A stretch of DNA of 52,881 bases from DASRHG01 sp035650655. Lineage in GTDB: Bacteria > Desulfobacterota > Binatia > DP-6. Shown here piece by piece: positions 17,598-24,932 of this stretch. Below the pieces are notes generated by a model. That model was not told the DNA's origin and ran no database searches. It worked only from the letters and a program-made list of their open reading frames with translations. The stretch lies in the NCBI GenBank assembly GCA_035650655.1, contig DASRHG010000167.1, forward strand, positions 1 to 52,881, read 5' to 3'. Position 1 is the first letter of the stretch, and every line of letters starts with the position of its first letter. Position numbers and translations under genes: made by a program.

Positions 17598-18926
17598 TCA
17601 GGAGAGCTTGTCGAGCAGGCAGTTCGAGAGGATCCGCCCGCAGCTCGCCTTCGGCTTCTTCGCCTTCGGGAGCCCGCTCCCCGGCACGCCTCTGAAGCGA
17701 GCCGAGACGCCGAGGGTGATCGGCTGCCCGACGACGTGGTCGCGCTCGACGTGCCGCCCGCGGAGCCGGTTCCCGTGCCGGAGGACCTTCAGCGTCGTGC
17801 GGTAGCCCTTCACGCGGAGCGGCGCGCTCGCGCAGGCGCCGTTCGCGGACGTGAGCTCCGCCAGGTTCGTCGTGCGGAGCGCGAGCCGCCCGCCCTCCCG
17901 CGTCCACGTGCCGACCTCGTCCGGGACCACCACCTGGGCGCCGTTCGGACAATTCGCGACGCCGCCGGGCATCGCGAAGCGACCGTCGTCGCGGAGCGCG
18001 AGGACGCCGCGGAAGCGCTGGCTGCACGAGCACGTCGCGCCGCGCACCGTCGCCGTGAACGTCGTCGTGCCCTCGAGCGTCCAGCACGAGCCGGCGATGC
18101 GCGGGTGCTCGCACTGCGGCCCCGGCACGCACACGTCGTCGGTGCACGCGTTCCCGTCCCAGCAGTTGCCGAGGGGCGTGGCCTCGCAGACGCCGGCGCG
18201 GCACGTGCCCGCGGCCGCGCACGTCTCGGGCTCGGCGCACGCGAGACCGTCGGGCTTCGGCGTACCGGCGAGGCAGCCCCCGGTGAGCGGGTCGCACGAC
18301 GGCCCAGTCCGGCACGCCTCGGCGCCGGGGCACGCGGCCGGGTCGGTCCCCGCGCAGACGCCGCCCTGGCACGCGGACGACTGCGTGCACGCGTCGCCGT
18401 CGTCGCACGGCGCGCCGTTCGTCGCGCACGCCGCGTCGCCGGCATGGTAGCGGAGGAGGCCGGTGAGCGCCGGGCCGCCGTCGCAGTGCTGCTCGAAGCT
18501 CGCCCCGAAGCTCACGAGCGCGCCGCCGCCGTCGTACGCCGCGTCGAGCACGGTGAAGCGCCCCGTGATCCCCGCGCAGCCGCGGCCGTCGACGACGACG
18601 GAGAGGCCCGGCACGCCGGCGGACGGCATGGCGGCGGCGTTCTCGTACGCCCCGGGCGCGAGCGCCTGGCCGTCCGGCGCCGCGAAGTCGAACGACGCCG
18701 TGTGCCCGCTCCCCGACGCGTCGACGCGGACGTGCCCGACGTCGGCCGAGGCGGTGAACGCGCCGTCGAGCCGCCGATCGACGCCGCCGCCGACGTAGTC
18801 GCCCGGCACGCCGTGGAGGAACGCGAAGGTCGCGGCGGGGGCCGGCGCGGCGCCGGCGAGCGTCACCGCGAGCGCGGCGAGACGAGAGGCTGGGTGCCGC
18901 CGTCCCCCCGCGCGCGCGCCGTCCAT
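17598..18926 (-). CDS. Secreted Cys-rich repeat protein, function unknown
   Basis: A 442-residue exported protein. An N-terminal signal (LAALAVTLAGAAPAPAA) follows a charged start. I chose the ATG at 18926; a GTG at 18935 is also possible. The N-terminal domain (about 30-160) looks beta-rich and repeat-free. The middle (about 165-290) has many Cys in patterns such as CDDGDACTQSSACQGGVC and CWDGNACTDDVC, like the short disulfide repeats in secreted proteins of myxobacteria and Binatota. The C-terminal domain has four more Cys and ends with a basic KAKKPKASCGRILSNC tail. Function unknown; probably a surface or extracellular protein. An AT-rich patch upstream (18989-19006) contains a TATAGT-like box on this strand. 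Confidence 0.75.
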   Translation of the reverse strand: MDGARAGGRRHPASRLAALAVTLAGAAPAPAATFAFLHGVPGDYVGGGVDRRLDGAFTASADVGHVRVDASGSGHTASFDFAAPDGQALAPGAYENAAAMPSAGVPGLSVVVDGRGCAGITGRFTVLDAAYDGGGALVSFGASFEQHCDGGPALTGLLRYHAGDAACATNGAPCDDGDACTQSSACQGGVCAGTDPAACPGAEACRTGPSCDPLTGGCLAGTPKPDGLACAEPETCAAAGTCRAGVCEATPLGNCWDGNACTDDVCVPGPQCEHPRIAGSCWTLEGTTTFTATVRGATCSCSQRFRGVLALRDDGRFAMPGGVANCPNGAQVVVPDEVGTWTREGGRLALRTTNLAELTSANGACASAPLRVKGYRTTLKVLRHGNRLRGRHVERDHVVGQPITLGVSARFRGVPGSGLPKAKKPKASCGRILSNCLLDKLS

Positions 18927-19016
18927 GCGGCCCACGCTACGGTCGGCGGCGGGACTCGCGCAAGGGGATCGCAGCCTCCAGACGCTGCATAGAATGACAC
19001 TATACGGGGACGACGC

Positions 19017-19619
19017 TCAGTCGCCCGCCGGCACCAGCTCCACGTCGATCGTGATCGCGACCTCGTCGCCGACCGCGACCCCGCCCGTCTCGAGCGCCTT
19101 GTTCCAGACGACGCCGAAGTCCTTGCGGCTGATCTTCGTCGAGGCCGAGCCGCCGAGGCGCGGCTTGCCCAGCGCGTCGACGGTCGGCGTCGGCGAGCCC
19201 TCGACGTCGAGCACGACGGGCCTCGTCACGCCGTGGAGCGTCAGGTCGCCCTCCACGCGCCAGTGGCCGCCCGCGGCGGGCGTGACCCTCGTCGACCGGA
19301 ACCCGATCGTCGGGTACCTCTCGACGTCGAGGAAGTCGGCGCTGCGGAGGTGGGCGTCCCGCTTCTCGTTCCGGGTGTCGATGGTGGCGGCGTCGATCGA
19401 CGCGTCGACCGATGACTTCGTCAGGTCGTTCGGGTCGAGCGTGACCCTGCCGCGCACCGTCCCGAACGTCCCGCGGACCGTCGACACCATCATGTGCCGG
19501 ACGGCGAACCCGGCGCTCGTGTGCGCGGGGTCGATCGTCCAGTCCGATCCGCGCGCGAGCGCGGGGAGGACGAGGAGGAGCGCGAGCGCGAGGCGGCGAC
19601 GCGGGCGGTGCCGGGTCAC
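19017..19619 (-). CDS. YceI-family periplasmic lipid-binding protein
   Basis: A 200-residue protein with a signal peptide (RRRLALALLLVLPALARG). DWTIDPAHTSAGFAVRHMMV is the classic YceI opening, and FLDVERYPTIGF and LTLHGVTRPV follow as in the family. YceI proteins form a lipocalin-like barrel that binds isoprenoid or other lipid ligands in the periplasm. It begins at a GTG overlapping the stop of the peroxiredoxin gene (GTGA), so the pair is cotranscribed, which fits a role in oxidative or envelope stress. Confidence 0.9.
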   Translation of the reverse strand: MTRHRPRRRLALALLLVLPALARGSDWTIDPAHTSAGFAVRHMMVSTVRGTFGTVRGRVTLDPNDLTKSSVDASIDAATIDTRNEKRDAHLRSADFLDVERYPTIGFRSTRVTPAAGGHWRVEGDLTLHGVTRPVVLDVEGSPTPTVDALGKPRLGGSASTKISRKDFGVVWNKALETGGVAVGDEVAITIDVELVPAGD

Positions 19620-20092
19620 GCGGCGCGCTCGGCGCGGAGCGCCTCGAGGACCTGCTCGGGGTGCTCGGCGGCGCTGGCGACCCGGGCCCAGTGCTTCCGG
19701 ACCGTCCCGTCGGGACCGATCCACACCGTCGAGCGAATGACGCCGACCGTCCTCTTCCCGTACAGCATCTTCTCGCCGTACGCGCCGTAGGCCTTCATCA
19801 CCTTGCGCTCGGGATCGGAGAGCAGCGGGAACGGCAGCTTGTACTTCGCCGCGAACTTCCGGTGGGACTCCTCGCCGTCGGCGGACACGCCGAGCACGAC
19901 GGCGTCGAGCCTCCCGATCTCCTTCCACGCGTCGCGGAAGCCGCACGCCTCCTTCGTACATCCCGGCGTGTCGTCCTTCGGATAGAAGTAGAGGATCACG
20001 TGCCTCCCCGCGAAGTCGGCGAGCGACACGTCCTTCCCGCGCGCGTCCTTCAGCGTGAACGGGGGCGCGGCCTTCCCTTCCTTGATCGCCAT
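19616..20092 (-). CDS. bcp: Thiol peroxidase of the BCP/PrxQ type
   Basis: A 158-residue peroxiredoxin. YPKDDTPGCTKEAC at 37-50 holds the peroxidatic Cys45 and the resolving Cys50 spaced as in E. coli-type BCP. It reduces hydrogen peroxide and lipid peroxides using thioredoxin in the cytoplasm. The ATG at 20092 is preferred over an earlier in-frame start at 20140 because GAGGAG sits just ahead and the PrxQ fold begins right there (IKEGKAAPPFTL). It leads the two-gene operon with the YceI protein. Confidence 0.92.
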   Translation of the reverse strand: MAIKEGKAAPPFTLKDARGKDVSLADFAGRHVILYFYPKDDTPGCTKEACGFRDAWKEIGRLDAVVLGVSADGEESHRKFAAKYKLPFPLLSDPERKVMKAYGAYGEKMLYGKRTVGVIRSTVWIGPDGTVRKHWARVASAAEHPEQVLEALRAERAA

Positions 20093-20216
20093 CTCGTCTC
20101 CTCGCGCTGCTGGAGCCGTCGAAGGTTGCCGCCCGCGCACCGCGAGTCAAGACCCGCGGCGGGAAGCGCCGCGACCGGCAGGTGGTGGGTCACGGTGCGA
20201 GTCGCACCCACCTCGT

Positions 20217-20248
20217 CCGGGAGCACGGGGGAGCCCTCACGCTCCCGG
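20217..20248. repeat. 8-bp inverted repeat (strong hairpin)
   Basis: CCGGGAGC (20217-20224) is the exact reverse complement of GCTCCCGG (20241-20248), with 16 bases between. Just to the left, GGTGC and GCACC (about 20195-20209) form a further small stem. This could be a transcription stop for leftward or rightward read-through, an operator, or part of a small RNA. Confidence 0.4.
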
Positions 20249-20421
20249 GTCGATGGTTCGCGGCTGCCGCGGCCGACGTCCTCGTGCCGCAGCATCCGGG
20301 GTGCCGTGCGCCGTGCGACCCGTCCACGCACGTCGCGCGTCGCGCGCCCGAGGCTCCGCACCGGCGCCTGACGTGCGCCTGCGGAGGTTGCATCATCGCG
20401 ACCAGGTTCGTGCAAGCATGC

Positions 20422-20463
20422 TGGCTTTCACTCATGGCTCGGCGGCGAAAAGCCATGCCGCCG
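20422..20463 (+). promoter_or_regulatory. Candidate structured leader RNA with competing arms upstream of the TSP3 gene
   Basis: Three pairings share bases: TGGCTTT (20422-20428) with AAAGCCA (20449-20455); CATGGCT (20433-20439) with AGCCATG (20451-20457); and CGGCGGC (20440-20446) with GCCGCCG (20457-20463). The second and third together could form an H-type pseudoknot, while the first excludes the second. It lies about 93 bases before the GTG start. It resembles no riboswitch class I know. Confidence 0.35.
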
Positions 20464-20555
20464 GCGTGCCGTCCGTGGCACGTCGCGTGCTCTCGCCGGC
20501 ACGCACGAGTCGCCTGCGCAACGCCGCGCGGGCCAGCACACGAGAGGGGCCAGCC

Positions 20556-22100
20556 GTGAAGCGCGCACTGTCGTTCATCCTCCTCGCAGCGTTCGCCATG
20601 TCGGCCGCCGGCGCACGCGCCGAGATCCTGCCGTCCGAGCAGGCGTACGACCTCTTCTTCAAGAGCGACCACTCGCTCGTCCCGACCGTGCCCGTGGCGC
20701 GCAGCCGCGCCCAGGACTCGCTCGCGCCGACGCCCGGCGGGCCGCTCGTGCCGTTCCAGGTCTTCCGCACGACCGACCCGCTCGAGACCGTCCTCGCCGC
20801 GCAGCACGTGAACGCGGAGGAGATCACGAACGGCTCGGTCCTCCTCTACATCCGCTACCTCCGCTCGAAGCGGAAGCTCAACCGCTGCCTCGACTTCCAG
20901 GTGACCGTCCAGGGTGACGCGAGCGGCACGGAGATCGCGAAGACGTCGCTCCAGAAGGCGTCGCTCAACCCGGGCTTCAACTCGATCGCGCTGCCCTTCC
21001 GCTTCGACGACGCCGCGCGGACGACGACGCTCAAGACCGAGCGCCTGCGGCTCACGGTCCTCGTCGGCATCGACGCCACGTGCTCGCCCGCGACCCTGAA
21101 GCTCGTCTTCGACAACAAGGGCCGCCCGAGCCACATGACGGTGTCGACCTGCACCGCCCCCGAGGGCTCGCCGGACCTGAACCACAACGGTCTCGCCGAC
21201 GTCTGCGAGACCCAGGTCGTCGCGGACACGGACGGCGACGGCGTGCCGGACGAGATCGACGACTGCCCGAACGCCGCGAACCCCGACCAGGCCGACGCGG
21301 ACCACGACGGCGTCGGCGACGCGTGCGACGCGCCGGACGGCGACGGGGACGGCATGCCGGACGCGATCGACAACTGCCCCGCCGCCTTCAACCCGGATCA
21401 GGCCGACGCGAACCACAACGGCGTCGGCGACGCCTGCGAGCAGGCCGTGGCGCCCGCCGCGGACGTCGACGGGGACAGCGTGGCCGACGCGCACGACAAC
21501 TGCCCGAACGTCCCGAATCCCGACCAGGCCGACCTGAACCACAACGGCGTCGGCGACGCCTGCGAGTGCAACCTCGGCGCGCCGGGCCGCTGCCTCGCCG
21601 GCGGCGGCGCGCGCCGGACGGACTGCCTGGTCGAGTTCAACACGCCGGGGCCCGTGCTCTACACGAGGAACCTCCGCCGCGTCCGGAACCTGCTCCGCTG
21701 CCACGACGGCGATCCCGCCTGCGACCGCGACGCCACGGTCGACGGCAAGTGCACCTTCATGGTGAGCATCTGCGTCGCGAACCGCGACCCGCGCTTCCCG
21801 CGCTGCGCGGCGAGCGACCTCGCCAAGCTCGAGGTGATGCGGCCGCGGGGGCTCCAGAACGCGGCGCGCCTCGAGGGCGTCGCGTCGGCCCTCGGCCTCG
21901 AGGTCGTCCGCAAGGGACAGGTCGTGACCCCCGGCCTCGCGTTCAAGGGGAAGGACGTCTGCTCCCCGATCTCGGAGCTGACCATCCCGGCGCCGGTGAC
22001 CCTCCACGGCCGCGTCCGGCAGCGCTTCGCGGTCCGCGCGCAGGCGATGAACGGCAAGCTCGACACCGACCACCTGACCCTCGAGTGTCTCGCCCGCTAG
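20556..22100 (+). CDS. Secreted protein with thrombospondin type 3 calcium-binding repeats
   Basis: A 514-residue exported protein. The GTG at 20556 is preceded by GAGAGGGG and starts a clear signal peptide (KRALSFILLAAFAMSAAGARA). Residues about 225-345 carry three TSP3-type repeats, for example DTDGDGVPDEIDDCPN, DGDGDGMPDAIDNCP and DVDGDSVADAHDNCPN, each ending in NHNGVGDACE or close to it; these bind calcium through their Asp residues. The flanking N-terminal (about 25-220) and C-terminal (about 350-514) domains contain paired Cys and match nothing I recognise. Probably a cell-surface or extracellular structural protein. A candidate structured leader lies upstream. Confidence 0.82.
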   Translation: MKRALSFILLAAFAMSAAGARAEILPSEQAYDLFFKSDHSLVPTVPVARSRAQDSLAPTPGGPLVPFQVFRTTDPLETVLAAQHVNAEEITNGSVLLYIRYLRSKRKLNRCLDFQVTVQGDASGTEIAKTSLQKASLNPGFNSIALPFRFDDAARTTTLKTERLRLTVLVGIDATCSPATLKLVFDNKGRPSHMTVSTCTAPEGSPDLNHNGLADVCETQVVADTDGDGVPDEIDDCPNAANPDQADADHDGVGDACDAPDGDGDGMPDAIDNCPAAFNPDQADANHNGVGDACEQAVAPAADVDGDSVADAHDNCPNVPNPDQADLNHNGVGDACECNLGAPGRCLAGGGARRTDCLVEFNTPGPVLYTRNLRRVRNLLRCHDGDPACDRDATVDGKCTFMVSICVANRDPRFPRCAASDLAKLEVMRPRGLQNAARLEGVASALGLEVVRKGQVVTPGLAFKGKDVCSPISELTIPAPVTLHGRVRQRFAVRAQAMNGKLDTDHLTLECLAR

Positions 22101-22138
22101 GTTGACGGCGCCCGACCGGGCGTGATGGTCTCGTGGCC

Positions 22139-23146
22139 ATGACGCCCGGCCGGCGCGCCGTCGTCACCGTCCTCCTGCCCGCCTTCGACGCCGAGCGCAC
22201 GCTCGGCGCCTGTCTTTCGAGCCTCCTCGCGCAGACCGAGCCGCGCTGGCGCTGCATCCTCGTCGACGACGGCTCGCGCGACGCGACGCTCGCTCGGGCG
22301 CGCGCGTTCGCGGCCCGCGACCCGCGCATCGAGGTCGTCGCGACCGAGCACCGCGGCCTCGTCGCCGCGCTCACGACGGCCCTCGCGCGCGCGACGACGC
22401 CCTTCGTCGCGCGGATGGACGCCGACGACGTCATGCACCCCGATCGGCTCCGTGCCCAGCTCGCGGCGCTCGCCGCGGCGCCTCGCGTGGCGGCGGTGGG
22501 CTGCCACGTGCGGCTCTTCCCGCCGAGCGACGGGATGCGCGCGTACGAGCGGTGGCTCAACGCCATCGCCTCGCCGGCCGCCGTCCGCGCCGAGGCGTTC
22601 GTCGAGTGCCCCGTCGCGCACCCGACGCTCGTCGCGCGCACCTCGGTCCTCCGGGCGTTCGGCTACCGCGACGTCGGCTGGCCGGAGGACTACGACCTCG
22701 TGCTCCGGCTCCTGGCGGCGGGGCACGAGGTGGGCGTCGTCCCGCGGCCCCTCCTCGCCTGGCGCGACGGCCCGGGCCGCCTCTCGCGGACCCATCCGCG
22801 CTACGCGCTCGCGCGCTTCACGGCCTGCAAGGCGGCGTTCCTCGCCGCCGGCTTCCTCGCGGGCGGCCACGAGTACGTGCTCTGGGGCCACGGCGCGACC
22901 GGCCGCGCCCTCCGGCGCGCGCTCGCGGCGCACGGCAAGCGGCCGTCGCACGTCGTCGAGGTGCACCCGCGCCGCGTGGGACAGCGGATCGGCGGCGCGC
23001 CGGTCGTCGGCGTGGAGGCGCTCGGGCGGCTGCCGCGCCGTCCCCTGGTCGCCTCGGTCGCGGGCGCGGGCCCGCGCGCGGAGATCCGCGCCGCCCTCGC
23101 GCGCCTCGGGCTCGTCGAGACGCGCGACTTCGTGTGCGCCGCATGA
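22139..23146 (+). CDS. Family 2 glycosyltransferase fused to a Rossmann-like C-terminal domain
   Basis: A 335-residue protein. Residues 1-235 are a GT-A glycosyltransferase: VTVLLPAFDAERTL, VDDGSRD (near 43-49) and RMDADDVMHPDRL, the DxD-type nucleotide-sugar and metal site. The last 100 residues (from YVLWGHGATGRALRRAL) look like the start of a Rossmann fold, as in PglD-like proteins, a less usual partner. An alternative GTG start lies 6 bases upstream at 22133. The stop overlaps the ATG of the lysoplasmalogenase-like gene. It likely transfers a sugar onto a lipid, polysaccharide or protein; acceptor unknown. Confidence 0.83.
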   Translation: MTPGRRAVVTVLLPAFDAERTLGACLSSLLAQTEPRWRCILVDDGSRDATLARARAFAARDPRIEVVATEHRGLVAALTTALARATTPFVARMDADDVMHPDRLRAQLAALAAAPRVAAVGCHVRLFPPSDGMRAYERWLNAIASPAAVRAEAFVECPVAHPTLVARTSVLRAFGYRDVGWPEDYDLVLRLLAAGHEVGVVPRPLLAWRDGPGRLSRTHPRYALARFTACKAAFLAAGFLAGGHEYVLWGHGATGRALRRALAAHGKRPSHVVEVHPRRVGQRIGGAPVVGVEALGRLPRRPLVASVAGAGPRAEIRAALARLGLVETRDFVCAA

Positions 23147-23736
23147 CGGCGCTCCTCGGGGCGTTCGGCGCCTTCGCCCTCGCCGACTGGGCCGCGGTCG
23201 CAACCGGCCGGCGCGCGCTCGAGTGGGTCGCGAAGCCGGCGGCGCTCGGCGCGCTCCTCGCCTGGGCCGCCACCGGCCCGCACGCCGGCCCGGCGCTCGT
23301 GCTCGCGCTCGCGTTCTCGCTCGCGGGCGACGTCTGCCTCATGCTTCCCGTGGACGCGTTCCTCCCCGGGCTCGCGAGCTTCCTCGCCGCGCACCTCTGC
23401 TACGTGGCCGCGTTCGCCGCGCCGCCCGGCGTATGGCTCTTCTGGCTCGCGGCCGTCGTCCTCGCCTCCGCCCCGGTCGCGCGCCCCGTCCTCGGCGCGG
23501 TCGCGGAGCCGCCCCTCCGCCGGGCCCTCGCGCTCTACATGCTCGCCGTCTCGCTCATGGTGGCCGCCGCGATCGCTTCGAGCCGGGCGGCCGCAGCGGC
23601 GGGCGCGGTCCTCTTCCTCGTCTCCGACTCGCTGATCGCCTGGGACCGCTTCGTGCGCCGGCTTCCCTGGGCGCCGCTCCCGATCATGGTCACCTACCAC
23701 CTGGGGCAGCTCGGGCTCGTCGCGGGTCTCCGCTGA
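23143..23736 (+). CDS. YhhN/lysoplasmalogenase-like membrane protein
   Basis: A 197-residue protein with about eight hydrophobic segments. The family's pattern is visible: KPAALGALLAW early, LAFSLAGDVCLMLP with its Asp, and VSDSLIAWDRF late. YhhN (TMEM86-like) proteins hydrolyse the vinyl-ether bond of lysoplasmalogens, though many bacterial members are untested. It is translationally coupled to the upstream glycosyltransferase by an ATGA overlap, which hints at a shared lipid substrate. Function from family only. Confidence 0.82.
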   Translation: MTALLGAFGAFALADWAAVATGRRALEWVAKPAALGALLAWAATGPHAGPALVLALAFSLAGDVCLMLPVDAFLPGLASFLAAHLCYVAAFAAPPGVWLFWLAAVVLASAPVARPVLGAVAEPPLRRALALYMLAVSLMVAAAIASSRAAAAAGAVLFLVSDSLIAWDRFVRRLPWAPLPIMVTYHLGQLGLVAGLR

Positions 23737-23761
23737 GCGCCCCGACCGGCGGCCCCGCGGG

Positions 23762-24829
23762 TCACCACGCCCAGAACGGGCCGTCGGCCCAATCCCAGAG
23801 GAGGAAGGCGCCGAGACGCCAGTCGAAGGGCGATCTGCCCGCGACGGGCACCTGCCCCGCGACGCCGAGCGCGACGTGCCCGCGGCGGCTGAGCGGCAGG
23901 TAGAGCGCCGGGCCGAGGAGCGTCGCGGCGTGGACGTCGCTCGCGAGGGCGTGCGACTGCTCGAGCTCGACCCCGGGGGCGACGGAGCGCCGGTACGGCC
24001 CGAGCGGGAGCTGGACCGCGACGCGATAGCGCATCGCGCGATCCGCACGGTCCGGGTCGGCCGGCAGGTTCGCCTCGACGAGCGCCTGCACGTCGAGCGG
24101 CCCGATCGCGTGGCCGGAGAGGAGCTGCGGGGTGACGACGGTCGTTCCACTGCCGACGCCGTGCCGCCGGTTCCCCGTCGGCGCCGACACTTCGAGCGCC
24201 GCCGAGACGATCGTCCTCGGCGGCACGCCGGCGGCGAGCACGTGCTTGTAGGCGACGGCGAGGTCCCCGCCGCCGACGACGGTCGCCGCCCCGTCGACAT
24301 CGACGACCTCGCCCGGCAGCACGAGCTCGAGCTGCCCGCGCGGCCCGATCCGCTTCTCGATCGAGATCTGGCCCGCGTACGCGCGCTCGTGGCGTGCGGT
24401 GTCGGCCTCGAAGAACGCGACCACCTCGTCCTCCGGAAACGCCTTGTCCATGAAGACCGGCCGCCGGTAGTTGAGGTCGCCGATCGGCCAGCGCGGATCG
24501 CGGCAGAAGCCCCGGACGTGTGCCAGCACGGCCGCGATCTCGTCCTCGTCGAGCACGCCGGCGAACGCCGGCATCTCGGGCGACATGCCGAGGAAGGGCC
24601 CGCCGCCACGCACGAGACCCGCCCAGTTCGCGGTCGTCTCCGCCGTCGCGACGTTGCAGTCCGTGAAGTCGGGGAGCGGGACCGTGAGGCCGCTCCCCGC
24701 AGGCGCTCCGCGGCCGTCGGCGCCGTGGCAGGAGGCACACGCGTCCGCGTAGAGCCGCGCGCCGTCGGGCGCGGCGGCGCCGGCCGCCCCGGCGAGCGAG
24801 ATCGCCAGCAGGACGACCGCGAGCCGCAC
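23762..24829 (-). CDS. Exported cytochrome c with long C-terminal (possibly beta-barrel) region
   Basis: A 355-residue protein. The GTG at 24829 starts a signal peptide (RLAVVLLAISLAGAAGAAA). One heme c site, CASCH, spans residues 31-35, with a likely Met ligand in GMSPEMPAF (82-90), so the first 115 residues are a class I cytochrome c. The remaining 240 residues have no further heme motif. They alternate polar and hydrophobic residues and end in Trp (WADGPFWAW), like an outer-membrane barrel with a terminal aromatic residue. A cytochrome fused to a putative barrel would link electron transfer to the outer membrane; that part is inference. It diverges from the secreted repeat gene. Confidence 0.72.
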   Translation of the reverse strand: MRLAVVLLAISLAGAAGAAAPDGARLYADACASCHGADGRGAPAGSGLTVPLPDFTDCNVATAETTANWAGLVRGGGPFLGMSPEMPAFAGVLDEDEIAAVLAHVRGFCRDPRWPIGDLNYRRPVFMDKAFPEDEVVAFFEADTARHERAYAGQISIEKRIGPRGQLELVLPGEVVDVDGAATVVGGGDLAVAYKHVLAAGVPPRTIVSAALEVSAPTGNRRHGVGSGTTVVTPQLLSGHAIGPLDVQALVEANLPADPDRADRAMRYRVAVQLPLGPYRRSVAPGVELEQSHALASDVHAATLLGPALYLPLSRRGHVALGVAGQVPVAGRSPFDWRLGAFLLWDWADGPFWAW

Positions 24830-24879
24830 CCGGCCTGCATAGCGGACCGCACGGCGGCTGCCTATTGGTCGATTATGCA

Positions 24880-24909
24880 TTGACGGTGCGTCCGGCCTTC
24901 CCCTATGCA
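24880..24909 (+). promoter_or_regulatory. Promoter of the secreted repeat-protein operon
   Basis: TTGACG (24880-24885) and TATGCA (24904-24909), 18 bases apart, form a good sigma70-type pair just upstream of the ATG at 24933. TATGCAT occurs twice, at 24874-24880 and 24904-24910, and its reverse complement TGCATA at 24837-24842. So three copies sit in this short divergent region and could also be an operator. Confidence 0.5.
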
Positions 24910-24932
24910 TCGCGTTCGCAGGGGGGCTACCG

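Larger units (their letters stand above)
20093..20555. other. 463-base non-coding stretch between divergent genes
   Basis: No convincing gene is seen. The stretch must hold promoters for the peroxiredoxin operon on the left and the TSP3 protein on the right, though no box is clearly consensus. It also holds a strong inverted repeat (20217-20248) and a run of competing complementary arms (20422-20463) nearer the TSP3 gene. I looked for a tRNA and for a cyclic-di-GMP riboswitch and found neither. Confidence 0.6.

Noticed and set aside
20160..20290. tRNA or other known structured RNA
   Set aside because: Stem-loops are present but there is no TPsiC-like arm (GGTTCGAAT), no acceptor stem and no D-arm pattern.
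20400..20470. Cyclic-di-GMP (GEMM) riboswitch
   Set aside because: A GAAAAGCC run looks like part of the motif, but the paired helix and tetraloop features of GEMM are absent.
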